Of a stretch of 64,000 nucleotides of DNA, positions 23,629 through 35,634 are shown piece by piece. Every line of letters begins with the position of its first letter. The stretch's first letter is position 1. The stretch is taken from contig QEYB01001036.1 of the NCBI GenBank assembly GCA_017562135.1, positions 60,932 to 124,931 on the forward strand, read 5' to 3'. The notes under the pieces are model-generated. The model had not been told where the DNA came from, searched no databases, and saw nothing but the letters and a program-made list of their open reading frames with translations. The DNA is from Dipylidium caninum (lineage: Eukaryota; Platyhelminthes; Cestoda; Cyclophyllidea; Dipylidiidae). The position numbers and the translations under genes were made by a program.

Positions 23629-25028
23629 CTGCTGGTAGCAATTTCCTCTTTTACGGCCTCATCAGCCTCGCAATTTCCATCTACTACTTACAACCTCCCA
23701 CCGTTGATATAACCCCTCGAGGCGGACGCTGGTTTTGGGGCAAATCAACGCGTCACTTTTACTGGGACCAGGCCACTGCCGACTCGAATAGATCAGCCAG
23801 ACAGCAGTCGTGAACGCGCCAAATTACCTCTCCTAGTAATCGTCTTCTCAGCCCCTTCAAATTTCCCTACGACTTTTGCCTCAGCAATTCTTCTCTTCCC
23901 CCGACTCCGTTCAAACGTATTTTCACTTATTATGAGTCATCTTCCGATGAAATAAACTAACAGCAACGAAGACTGAGTGCAAGGCAGCACAAACCCTGGA
24001 GGTGAAGAATGAATATTCCTTCACTGAGGAAATGCTCCGGGAAAGGAGAAAAGTAACATCAGAAGAGGAAAGAAGCATGAATGGTTGGATTGGCTGAGAA
24101 GAGTCACCCGCGACAAAACGTAGACACCGGAAAAGAAAGACAAAGGACGCGCTGAAATTGTTAATTCCTCTGTTTCAAGACGGAAAAACAAGATAAATAA
24201 TGATAGAAACACAGTTGAACAAGTGCTGGACAGACTTCTTCGTCGTCGCTGCAATCAACGTCTCATCCATGACATTGCTTGGACGGGTACATTATTCTAC
24301 CTGAATTAATAAAGACACTGGAAAGAAGGACTCAAGCGCTTTTTAAATGAGGGAAAAATGGGAGGGTGAATACCACCCTTCTAGACCGCGGGAGGCGCAT
24401 CAGCACCCAATGAGTGAGGCGAGTACCATCGTGAGTCGCGATTCCCACCAAAATAGAAGAATCTGACCCCTCCGCCTCACTATCCACCACATTCTTATTA
24501 GTTATTTCAAATCCCTCGGTTATATCTGCCTTGAGCGACAAAGTGAACACGAGGTAAGGCTAAATGAGTTTATTTAGGAAGGTGGGAACTTTTATTTGAA
24601 TTGGCGCAGGATACGCCGTTGGTTGGCTACAGCATCTCGAAGGCAGTTGATGTTATTGTTTTGGATAAGACATAGACGGGAAGTGGAGATGGATGCTGTT
24701 TGATTGGTGAGGTGGTGGAGTCATCGATGAAAAGAGTTGGCTGCGTCTCCTCTTCTGCGCTTCGTCACGTCTCCACTCACCCACTGCCCTCCTTGCCAAG
24801 GTGAATATTCATGTTAGGGGACAAGTCAGTCGTTCCTCCGCCCTCCTCACCGTCAGACTGTAAACGTTCCGACAGGCAGCCATGAGAATCTCCTAGCTTG
24901 AGGCTTCACCTTACGGCGTTTCTTCAGTCTACTCGTTTGAAATGGTGAGTTTCCCCTCGCATGGCATAATTAATAAGAGTCACTTTCACCGCAGTAATCA
25001 CGACAAATGATGTATTCTGAACAGCGCA

Positions 25029-25440
25029 ATGATAACGGAAAAACAAATGTTTTCTGTCAATGTCCTGTCTTGGCCCCACCTTGTGCATCTACCTGGGTGT
25101 CGAGACACAACGTCATTCTGCGTCTCGTTTGCATGGCATAAGCTCTGCCCTCGTGTCGGTAGGGAGATTAACAAGCTTCTGAGAACTGCATGGAACATCG
25201 CTCATGTAGTAAGTTGTGAGCAGAGTTTTAGTTTGGAGAAGACGTCAACTGACATCTAGTCACAGTTTGTCAGTGAGCTTTGCAGGCGACTGGATCACTC
25301 GAAGATGACGACTGGTCTCCACCCGCTGAACTCTCATGTGCCTTCGCGTGTGGACAGTTTGAGCTGCGGTCGAAAGAATCCGACCGATATTTTGACCTAT
25401 TTAAGGCTCGGCCACGCGACTTCCCGCAATTCCGACCAAG
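25029..25440 (+). pseudogene. Coding-like fragments of the ELQSK family, 25 kb copy
   Basis: A first open frame (25029-25257) ends AHVVSCEQSFSLEKTSTDI. A second (25280-25440) reads EDDDWSPPAELSCAF and then QFELRSKESDRYFDLF, ending at a GT (25440-25441, CCAAGTAGGC). The same elements in the same order are found at 44190-44435 (QLELQSKEADRRLRLFEAL, ending TTAAGTAGGT) and in broken form at 59276-59490 (ending TTAAGTGGGC), plus the near-identical 52 kb copy. The shared frame and conserved GT end suggest an old exon with its 5' splice site. The two parts are in different frames relative to the 44 kb copy, so this copy is probably dead. The protein is unrecognised. Confidence 0.4.
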
Positions 25441-26352
25441 TAGGCGTTGCGAACGTCACTTTCCATAGTGCCATTTCTTGGTGCAATCTAAGCTTGGTGG
25501 TGCGAGAATGCTGTCTGTCAAGCAATCTCCGGAAAAGCCGTGTGGTCCATATGTCCTTGTTTATATGGCAGTGTAAAGAAGTCAGAGGAGATGAATTGTT
25601 CAGTTCCAGATCTATATTCCGACTGTTGCTGCCTCGATCAGGAGTTGTGATTTACCTCTGCATCAGAAACTTTGCGAAAGCAAAGCTTCATCGAAGGCAA
25701 CACCTGGGAAGGAATGTCACCATAGACATTCTCTGCACAGACGGCGTGAAGTGAAACGCCTCACAGCGAATTCCCTTTCAGCGCCTCTCCCCGCCACTCT
25801 CGCCCCACTCCCCCCAACCTTAATTGCTCACAAGCCTCTGGGCTGTTTTTCGCAGTAAACCTATTTTCCCGATTTTTCTACTCTGTACTCAGAGTGGAGA
25901 CGTAACACTCTAAATAGCTAAGTCAACGGACGTAGAGTCGATTGGTGTTATGCACTACAACTAGATTTGATCGTGTTCCCGAGTGCTTTTCTTGGTTTTC
26001 TCGCTTTCTCCTACCAACAGCTTCACGAATCTTCTTTCTCTGTGGCGAGGATCTTGACTCTGATCCACCTGAAACACCGACCATAGCAAAACTTCTCACC
26101 CAACTGGATTCGGTGTAGCGATTGTCACCTGCTGCCTGCACCAGGTCCCTAGCTCAGCATGTCCAACCACTGAATCAGGTGCCTCCCTCTCAGAGGTGTA
26201 GCTCACGAAAACTGCTTTACGGCAACTGATCCATTTCACTGCAAGCGAATCAGTCCGCTTACTTTATCTGGGCTGCTAAGCTTCCTACCTCGAGCAATCA
26301 GTTACCAAGTAACGAGTCGCCTCAATTACCTTAGGATGACAGGACATCACAC

Positions 26353-26471
26353 GTTGTTCTCATTGTGATTGTTGGGGTTGTTGTGGCTCATTCTTGTCTG
26401 ATTCTCACGTTCACGAGAGTCAGACAAGAAGGAGTCACAATAAGCCCAACAATCACAATGAGAAGAACAAC
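26353..26471. repeat. Long imperfect hairpin, copy 1
   Basis: Left arm 26353-26406 and right arm 26415-26471 are reverse complements with only a few mismatches and one 3-base indel. They enclose an 8-base loop. The sequence would fold into a stem of about 54 base pairs as DNA or RNA. It is unchanged in the second block at 53541-53659. Confidence 0.85.
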
Positions 26472-27415
26472 TACAACAGCCCATGATCAACCTGCTGGAG
26501 GCACTTAAAAAGTGCCCGAAGAGCAAGCAGTGGATGACGACTACGACACCCAATGACCAGCCCCACATTTCAATGGCACTTCCGCCCGACGCACATCTCA
26601 CACCTCATCTGCTGGCCTACACGCTGCTGCAACTGTTGCAACTCATACGATGATACTCAGTCTGTCGGCAACAGAGAAACTGCTCCTCGCAAAGTGAGTG
26701 ACGGCCAAATTGCAATTATCAAATCTCCTCTGGCCTTTTCTCCTCTCCCTGTGACTTCTCGGGACGCAGACGGAAGCGGAGCAGGAGACGGAGGCAGCTA
26801 CAAAACGAAGAAGATCGCTTGATGCAACAGCCAAATCCCATTGTAGTGCGTGACACTAACCCACGCCACGTCAGTTGACTCAGTAGTTCAGGGCGTTAAA
26901 TTCCCACTCCCTACCCCCCCGCCCAAGAGTTACTTGAATAAGGAAATACAGCAAGTGTTTGAGTCTAATTGCCAGCATTTTTTTTCCGCCTTTGCCTTCT
27001 GCTTGCCACGCATGCCACTTGGTGCCTGTCCTGAAATTTACAAGTCAGAGTAGGGGGATAGGAGAGTCGAACCAAATGGTTGTAGGAGAACGGGGCGCGA
27101 GTGGCGCTGAAAGGCAAGAGGAGAAACTGTGGTAAGGGAAGGCGGCATTGAACGACGGCAAAATTTTGTCTTGCTGGAATGAAAACCGGGTCCCGTTTGC
27201 CAGCTACTGACGCTTTCGATCTTCGCCTCCCAAAATGACAGACGAAAGTGGAGGGGAGTAGCGGTTGGTAAGGAGCGTGATCCAGAGCTTCCTCCGGCCT
27301 AACGTACAGTCGAGTGGGAAATGCAAGATACGGCAGAGGAAGGTATTGGAAAAAAAGCGAGTTAATAACTTCCACGAGACTGACAAACGGAGAAGGAACG
27401 CCTCGAATTGAGGCC

Positions 27416-28970
27416 AGAACTATAAAGCCTCAAATCGTGACCTCTTCTAGCGGCCAAAACTTATCTTGAGAGAATTCGCTGCTCCAATGTCAAAGGAATC
27501 GGACGATAAGCGAACAAGTCCAAACTCACCATGGTTCATAGATGGATGCGTGATGGTATGTCAAAAGTTGCCTGTTGCGCAATTCTCTCCAGCATGGAAT
27601 TGTGCACGGTCCGACTGCCAGAAAGGCCCTATGGAAGGTACACGAAGCAGGAAGTAGGAGTCACGCACATTTGCAGCCTCACCGACACAGAATGCGCATG
27701 GAGGCATTGCATACAGGTAATGAGAGGCCAAAGGTTGGTTTCAAGCAGATGCCACACATTGTTAGGCGTAATTTCACCCTACCCAACATGCGCTCTATAG
27801 CTCTGGCTTTCAAATGTGTATGATGACGACGCAATTATTTTCTCGCTAGGGCATCCAAACCCCGTCCTGTGACAGTGCGGCAAGACGAACTCGCGGCGTC
27901 ATGAAAGTGTGGTTAATGTGTTACCGTGTGCAAAGTTCATGTCATTGGTTCATGGGGACTGTTCGCGTGAAGGGAAGTGGATTCCGCCTCTCGTGAAGCC
28001 GGCACTTCGGGCACTACCACTTGAGCTTCTTCTCTGTTGAATGTACAAAATGGTCAGAAATACGATAGAACTCGTTTCATTTTGGAGATTGGCGAAGTAA
28101 CAATTGCAGGAATGAAGGAAGCCAATATTCTGCGCGAAGTTGGAAAGCTGTGCTTTTTCTTCAGATCTCTTGGGCATAGAAGGCCGGTCACTCAATGAAA
28201 CCTTGCTTTAGGAAGTCCCTGATGCAGAGAGGAATCACCATTGCTGCGTCCAGGCAGTGGGAGTGGAGTGGAGACTGTACAGCTAGTAAGTTCTCCGCCT
28301 CCGACGAGTCCCCTTCAGTCTGCATTTGCGCACCAGTACGCACACAGTGCAGCATAATACGACGGGATGATGAGTTACGCTCCCAGGGTCTCCCAAGTGG
28401 GATTCGAGGAAAGTCCTGTGGTGGTTATATCTCCAGCTTTCCAAAGTGGCGGCACTTTTGTAAAAGGGTGTCCACAATGCTATTCTGTTTTAGATGATCC
28501 ATTGCCGCACTGGACTGTACTTTAGGCCCTCATTTCGGCCTCACACCTGTGTATTTCAAATTGGCCATGCTCCTTACAAACTGCGCAAAACTTGGGAGAC
28601 GAGGCCCGAAAGCCTCAGCAGATGGGAATGCAAACATTTAAATAGTAGTAGCAGGCACATAGGACCTCTGCCTCCCGCCGCCATTCTCCCCAATCTTAGT
28701 CCTCCACAAGCCTCCATGGGCCAAAATCTCACGTGTGGCAAACAGAAGGCGAGAACAAATTCGTGCAATGAGGGTGGAAAGACGGAGGAATTGGGCAATT
28801 AACATTTACTCAGCTATGTCAACCGCAATGGGATTTGACTCATTTGTTTTTCTTCGTTTTCTCATTTCCTCCTTCTCCTTTTCCCATTCCGTCTGCTTAG
28901 CTCAACACTCTCCCTCATGTATTTGCTGGGCAAAATAAGTGCAGCAGGCGCGAGGACATGCGCTTCTGCA
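27416..28970. other. Unassigned
   Basis: Several small open frames overlap on both strands, none with a motif. Bases 28665-28715 resemble 25775-25830 weakly (C-rich stretch followed by CACAAGCCTC). Nothing else is supported. Confidence 0.35.
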
Positions 28971-28979
28971 ATGCAGAAA

Positions 28980-29380
28980 GTACGATACGAGTAGCCACGA
29001 GGAGAGTAGAGAAGACGAAGAAGAGGAGAGGCGAAAGTAATGCAATTCGACTCTGACTCACTTCGCGAGGAGCGGTTTGTCTGTTGCCGACACAACCTGG
29101 GTATCAGAGTATCAGAACACTCTCCATATCAGCGTGAAGCGGCTAAGTTATCGACAATTAAGGCAACTGTTGCAGTGACACATGACGTGTGAGTTGTGCG
29201 TTGGGGTGAAGCCCTATCAAAATTTGCGGCTGTTTATTTGGGTCATAGCAGTCGTCGTCCACTGCTTGCTCTTCGGCAGTTGTAGAGTCTCCAGCAAGAC
29301 CATCATGGGTTGATGCTAATGGTTAGAGTGTGGTTTATTTTTGATGTGACTGTTGTGATTGTTGTGACTCCTACTTCTTG
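28980..29380 (-). repeat. Diverged inverted copy of 26370-26830
   Basis: Read against the reverse complement of the 26 kb block, this shares CACTT.GCGAGGAGC, CTGTTGCCGACA, GGCAACTGTTGCAG-like, and CCACTGCTTGCTCTTCGG, in order. It contains the first hairpin arm sequence (TTGTGATTGTTG, TTGTGACTCCT.CTTCTTG) but then departs, so the second arm is absent. A hydrophobic frame (CCACTGCTTGCTCTTCGG reads HCLLFG) is shared. Confidence 0.6.
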
Positions 29381-32300
29381 CTCGTTTCTTGATGAGCTGA
29401 AGAGTAACAGCATACAAACTCCTGTATCGACGGGCGACAGGGAAGAGAGAGGGCCCAAACGTGAGACGTCATGTCATGTTAAGTTGATAGAATCGTCTCG
29501 TTGCTTGGCAATTGGCTGCTTGAAGTAAAAAGCTTAGTGGTTTAGATGGGCCAATCGTACTGAATCACTTGCAGTAAATTGTGGTTGGGACGCCGCCATC
29601 AGGGTGGTGAGTTGTACCTACCAGAAGATGGCACTCAAATCGGTGTGTGGACGTGCTAAAGTAGGGAAGGAGGGGACAACCGCTAAGTGGAGTCGACTTG
29701 GGTGGAGGCGATGACAGTAAGTCAGGTATTTGTTAAACATCAGGTGGGAGGATTGAACATATTCCGAGGCTGATGGTTGAAGGAACATGGTGAGACAGGC
29801 GAAAAATGGTAGGTAAAATTGTGGAGTGGGAGGGAGCCCCTCCAAAATCGACGCGAAATACGTTTTATTTTGCATGGAGTGAAGAGGCAGGACTCGATGA
29901 ACTTCCACTTGAACGGGAAGAGGCGTCCAGTCGATGGAGGAAGGCGATCTGATTTCTATCTCTTCAGTCAAGTCAATCGACGAGCCGACCTGACGCAATG
30001 TGCGAGGTTACACGCGGTGCTGATAGTGCGTGCCACATGTCCACGAAATCCCTAACCTACGTGGCAGACAATTGAAAATGTCTTTAATCACTAAATAAGG
30101 CAAGTAACCGTGTCGTTGGCGAATGGATGCTGCCGCGATGAGGTTTCGCAGCGGTGAGAAGACGGCGATCGCCTTCCTCTGTCTCTGCTCTCAACATCTT
30201 GCTGCCCCGCATCCTGCCTTCAAGCTCAATGCATGGTACTTGGTGTGGACCACGCTCGCTGTGACGGAGCATCTACTTCCATGTGAGAAGCTTGGCTGTG
30301 GTGGAGGTGGTAAAAGCCACTCTTCACATCATCGACACCATGATCTCGATCAAGTGACTTGATGTTCCAGGTAGACCAGGCTCTGTGTCAGAATCGAGGC
30401 GCTCGTCACGGAGTAAGGAGGAGAAGTCAGACATGTAAGACCAAGTGAGAAATCGAAGAAAAACCAGCCCTCTACACTTGTGTTGCTGTGGCTTGCCTGG
30501 CAAAGACATGCGGTAGAGTTTCGAGCGACGCAGAGGTAAGCGGAGTGGGAGACGGCGAAATCGAGAAAACGAAGATCAACAACTGAGCAGCAAACTGCGA
30601 TGTCGGCTGAGACAAGTAGCCTAAAGAGAGGGTCACGTCTTCTACTCACCATCACAGGAAACGATGGCTCGTGTATGAAATGAGTTTTGTAGTATGCTTT
30701 ACTTATCCCGCCAGCAGAAGCATGTCATCATGTACAGAGCACATATCAGTCTTATTCCCATGCAAAACATGGACCGGAATGAAGTGAACTGTTGGGAAAA
30801 GGTTTGTTCCGAGCACCAACTGCGCAACAGATTTGCATGCATGTCGTTTCAACCTTCACGGCAAAATGATCTCGGGCGCAAGTGAGGCTCAACTGGGTAC
30901 ATTTTCACCTGCTGGAAGGCAGGCCTCTGGACATCACGAGGTATTCTGCTCTTCTCGCCGTCCTTGCTTGCATAACGACATACTAGAGATAACTATGGGG
31001 CTGCCAAACGGAGAGCCTGTGAAGAACATGGGAATGCTCGCAAATGTTGCAGGCAATGCTATGCACCTGTGTCCAGTCACATGTGAGCTTGACCTGAAAC
31101 GAGCAACGGCTTTCACTTCCGCCGATGCGTGCAAGTCACCCAGTCGTCCCTTCTACGTGGTGTCACTGAGCCGGCTGCGTGAAGACTTGCAAGAATGAGG
31201 ATGATAGTCGACATTGCGGAGGAGCTCTTCCCCTCCGTGTATGGGTGACAACGCGGACCTGATTGTGAATGCAAACTGGTAAGTGCGAGAGTGACCCCAA
31301 GCAGGACAACATCTACGTGGCTGACCTCTTTGCATCGTGCTCCTGACGCGTTAAATGAACTCTGAACAGGTCTTGCGACTTTCACTCCATTGTAATCAGT
31401 GTCAGTGATTAATACGGCGTGAGTTGCAGTTGGTCGGGTGCATCAGAGATGACAATCGACACAAACTGCATCTGGACATGCCAAAACATTTAGGTATGAA
31501 AACCAACAATGGACTCTTAAACGACTTCCCCAAATCGCCATGTAATCTTGCAATGCACTCAGTTAGGCGGTATGAAGCTAATGAAGAGGAGCTGAAGAGG
31601 AGTCTTCGCGACGTCGGGGCAGAGGGAGAGGTGGCTTAGCGATGCATCTTATCCACCCACCTACACATTGGCGCGCCTGTGGCCTCAGCTCTTGAGAGGA
31701 TGTCTGCAGAGACAGACGAATTTTATAGCCTCATGAGTGGCAAATGGAGACGACAGCTGCCATTTGAAGGCACAATTTTGCTTCAGGAAGATGGGAAAGT
31801 AGGCGTTTATGTGGTGTATCACCGATGTGCAAGCGTCACTGAGCGTCACGAGGTGGAAGTGGGGAGAAACGGAACTTTCTTAGAATGATATTAATTGCCG
31901 GCTACATTTCGTGTGATATCAGTGTGGCCTAACAGAAGCAATGTCGAGCTCTCGTACAACACTTATCTTGTTAAATGTACATTCAAAGAAGCGCAACCGT
32001 CCAGTTCGATTGTACTTCCATGCAACACATATTTCATTGGTTTTGGAAGAAGGAAAAAGCACGTCAAAATAATGCAAACAGAGGAGCTCAACTCCACTTT
32101 ATGAGGTGAAGTAGTTAAGAAGCTGGTCGAAATTGTATCATCCCTCATCTGTGTGCCACATTCCCAGTGAGATATCACGGCGAGGTTGAACCCACCTGCG
32201 CTCTGAGGCGAGTTGGGTCTTAACTAATTGAGGCATCACTCTCAGTCCCCCGCATAACCACCAAGGCGAGAAGCAGGACGGGGCCAAATTTCTTCTAAGT

Positions 32301-32870
32301 ATTTCCGAGATTGAAATGCGGCTTTTGACGTAGGAAAGTGTTGTCAACGTTGAGCTGACGTCAAAGTGGAATCAGTAAGCATCGGGTACCCCATCAGGCA
32401 CAAGCCCTACACCGCCGCCTGGTGAGAGGACAAACTGCAGCCATCAGAATTATATTGCGTTAACCATGACGGTCTTCGTGACGGTGCCGACATCCTGGGA
32501 TTCGAAGCAGTCTCGCTCCACAGTGCCCCTAGCACGCAGTGCATAAGGTCGGTGAGGTTTACGCACGGCAGAGTAACAGGCCGCTAACAAAAGTATCCAT
32601 ACTCTGTTTTTGGCATATTCTCACTTGTTGTTACTTTAATTCTTACGAACCACCTAGTTACAGTTTTGTTATTGCTCTCTCGGCGTTGGGCTTGTAATTT
32701 CTTTGTATTGTTTGATTCTCCATTTCCGGATGCCTCCGTGTCTAATTGCAAAAGAGCTCCCTCCACCACCAATTCCACACCAGTGCATCCTACAGTAAGA
32801 AGGTCTCAGATGCCAAATTTGAAAGCAAACTAAACTGTGTTTAAAACGTCTGTGGGGAAGGAGTGAAAGA
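29381..32870. other. Unassigned
   Basis: Open frames of 121 (30833-31198, plus), 71 (31424-31639, plus), 69 (31679-31888, plus) and 126 codons (29618-29998, minus) lie here. The plus-strand series over 30.8-32.1 kb is the densest run of open frames in this part and might be exons of one gene, but I find no domain and no paralogue clear enough to say so. Confidence 0.3.
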
Positions 32871-32942
32871 GCGATTGACGAGCTCCTTTCTTGCCTCCTG
32901 CACAAATTCCAATAAATGTGTATCGACGTATAGCCTTCTCCA
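32871..32942 (-). repeat. 72 bp repeat, copy 1
   Basis: This differs from 34441-34512 at only three of 72 positions, while the flanks are unrelated. On the minus strand both copies read GEGYTSIHIYWNLCRRQERS without a stop. A third, clearly diverged copy is at about 41861-41908, also minus, reading GEGQKSLQICWNLDE. Confidence 0.8.
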
Positions 32943-34160
32943 ACTGACACAATGTGTGGTACTTGCAAAATGGTGGAATTTTAATGTCTGCCCTTACGTG
33001 ATGTAAAAAGAAGGCTTAATTAATTAAATTAGACATTGAGCATTTCTCTGACAGACAAAATATGTCGCAAATCGAGGAATGGGCGAATGGAGAAGAATTA
33101 TCAACAGTTCACTAGTGGATTTTGCTGCAACTACACCCATTCAAGACACCATTTCTACGTCGGCTTTGGCAGTGCACGATTTTCGACAGCGTCCAAAGAT
33201 GGATCTACTGATTGATGCGTATTCTTCGCTGCTATCTGATTGGTGCTTCTAGGACATTTGCCGATTGGTGGAACCGTCGTGGCGCCGGACACGTTGATAC
33301 GCATGCATCGACTGGAGTCGACTTGGCTGTCACTGAGAAACCGGGAGTGGTTCCAAATCTGACTTATTGCTATTAGTTCTCGTGGCCTATAAATTTGGAG
33401 GTCGTCAGAAAGGTGCTTTCTCATGTATGACCGCGTCACGAGTTGCTGTTGGCCATGGTTGATGGGGTGAGTGGCTTACAGGACGGCTCTTCCGCTATTC
33501 GTTGTAGATCTACGATCGAGGATAGGAATACGGGGAGACAAATTGATGAGGCGATTGTGCCTCAGATGACACAAAATCTCGGGGAAGAACATTTATGCCA
33601 CGGTATGTAACAAGCACTCACCCGCACAAATTCCGTCTCTTTGTTCCCTTGACACGGACTTGGAAAGCTTCTCGGATGTCGGTCGTGTCGGACAAGGACG
33701 GACGTTGTTCTTCTTAGCCTTCACGCATTTACCAGCGTAGATCTCCTCATTTTTACCTACTAGAGCGCTTAGCGGAGGAAGCTCTTTACTAGCCTCTTTT
33801 TCTTCACCTTTCAGCACAGGTTATTGATATCACTGATCGGGTACCTCAGGAAGTTCTCGCACGTAGTAAGTCCTTGTTTACACTAAGCATTCTCCCTGCA
33901 TCAATGTGACACACGGATGCTCTTGTCAGCTTCATGGTAGTGTGTGAGCAGGTTGTCAGTGAAGCAACGGTCTGTAGGAGGTCAAAAGAAGCCTGAGATT
34001 TGGTGCTAAGGCACCGTCAGTTTGTGTTCTCCACTCGAATAGCTAGACCTAGGACGCACACGCCTCCGCATCACGAGAGTTGTCTGGATGAGAATTAAGC
34101 GACTTCTATTTTACTTATTTGTAGTTTTGGCAACCTGCCCCAACAGCATGGCAGAAATGT

Positions 34161-34400
34161 ATACGTCACGTGAACGTAAGTAGTCACCATTTGTGTCCAA
34201 CCCGTCTGCTTGACGTATCAGACATTTTCTAATGTTGCACCGTCCTGTCCTGCCAACATGACAGTTATCTGATTCGGCATGGAGTAGTGGTGTCCTACTT
34301 GCCTTGACCCGACTTCTCGCTTTGCATGTAGCATCGCCGCGGCCGACTTCACCGCCAAAACTACGAAGGCGTAGAAGGGTTCGCCCACGAATCGAGGGCC
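34161..34400 (+). repeat. Dispersed segment related to 42508-42740
   Basis: Shared landmarks in order are ACGTCAC, TTTGTGTCCAAC.CGTCTGC, CCAACATGACAG, and a CTT.CTTGC...CGCGGCC region. The two are in the same orientation and diverged. A GTAAGT at 34176 in this copy is GTTAGT in the other. Confidence 0.55.
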
Positions 34401-34440
34401 CGCTCCCAACGGCAACACCTCAATCCCTCTTCGGCGACCT

Positions 34441-34512
34441 GCGGTTGACGAGCTCCTTTCTTGTCTCCTGCACAAATTCCAATAAATGTGTATCGACGTG
34501 TAGCCTTCTCCA
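34441..34512 (-). repeat. 72 bp repeat, copy 2
   Basis: Near-identical partner of 32871-32942, about 1.57 kb downstream in the same orientation. It lies just after the 34161-34400 segment. The minus-strand frame continues open on both sides (34218-34625). Confidence 0.8.
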
Positions 34513-35634
34513 CGGATCCGTCGTAGGTTGCGTTGTGGGGAAGCAATGCTGCTCAATGGATAAAAGTTTTTCTTTAATCGTCCCCTGTGTCGACGATATT
34601 TTTTACCACCGTCCATATTCTCCAAACATTTGTTCGTGTGTCCTCTAAGTAGAGATTAACTATAAGTGTTGTGGCCCTCTTTTATGTGAGCGACGTGTCG
34701 CACTCTCTATTGAAAATTATGCGGTGTGGTGTGGACTGTGTCAAGAAACCCGAGAACCGGCAACTTCAAGTGATTTTGTCACGATACTGTTTGCTTCATG
34801 GCAATCGATGTTAACCTCACAGTGGAATGTTCACCAAGTTGATTGAACCGGGCACTGGTCGAGGAAAGTGGACAGCGACATTGTCGAGAGCACACAAACC
34901 AGACACGTGACAGAAGTCGCGCCAGTTTGGGGAAAGACTAGCATCCCATTGTGATCTTTCACGTGGCATCGAACCAGGCTACCCGAAAAACTTTATCCAA
35001 TGCTCACAGGGCCTCCATAGCCTTCACTCGCAGCATTTATTCATCCATTCATCCGTGCAAATATGCTTGCATGTAGCAGTATTGTTCATCTTCAACGCCC
35101 CAGATGCCAATTAACCAGTCAGGATGGCACGGTGGTCGCCACGTTGGCTCAACTCCGCAAATTGGTAACCTGCATGTTGGAGGCCTTTTGTGATGTATGA
35201 TTAGAGAATGACAGTGGCTCGAGGGCGAAGTGGGTAAGTGAGACAAGAACGTTGATTCGTATGAGAATTAACAACCAACGAGTCTGCACTGGAATAACCA
35301 TAGTCACGGGGAGAAGGCGGATTCAACTCACGACTGTCACTTCTGGTGTACATCTGCAAAGACCTCCACTGCAAGAGGTTGACGGAGGAGATCGCGACAT
35401 AACCCTGTGATCGTTCATGAACAGACGAATTAATTTGTGGGATTGGAGAACAAGTGCTACATGTTTAAGTTGGTTAATTCGGAACGCTTAATGCTGCAAG
35501 CTATTTACCCATTGTACCAATTAGCGAGTTGGCTGTTGGGGCTGGCGAAGTGTGACCAAACTGCTGCGGTAGTGTGTGAGCATTGTCTTATTGTCTCACG
35601 ATTTTCAATATAGTCACCGCTTTAAGCGGAGTCC
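34513..35634. other. Unassigned
   Basis: Only short frames are present and there is no repeat partner in the window. Confidence 0.35.

Larger units (their letters stand above)
23971..27415 (+). repeat. Direct repeat block, copy 1 (partner 51197-54581)
   Basis: This block and the partner 27.2 kb downstream are the same orientation and nearly identical by eye over about 3.4 kb. Differences include about 35 bases present here but missing near 51368, and about 29 bases present here near 26848 but missing near 54040. This copy begins abruptly at the end of the inverted arm, whereas the 51 kb copy continues upstream into older related sequence. Copy 1 is therefore the better candidate for the derived, truncated one. 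Open frames shared by both copies include 26965-27375 (minus, 136 codons) and 24332-24550 (minus); neither is recognised. Confidence 0.85.

Noticed and set aside
26965..27375. 136-codon minus-strand frame open in both direct-repeat copies (also 54131-54541)
   Set aside because: The blocks are so young that openness in both carries little weight, and no domain is visible.
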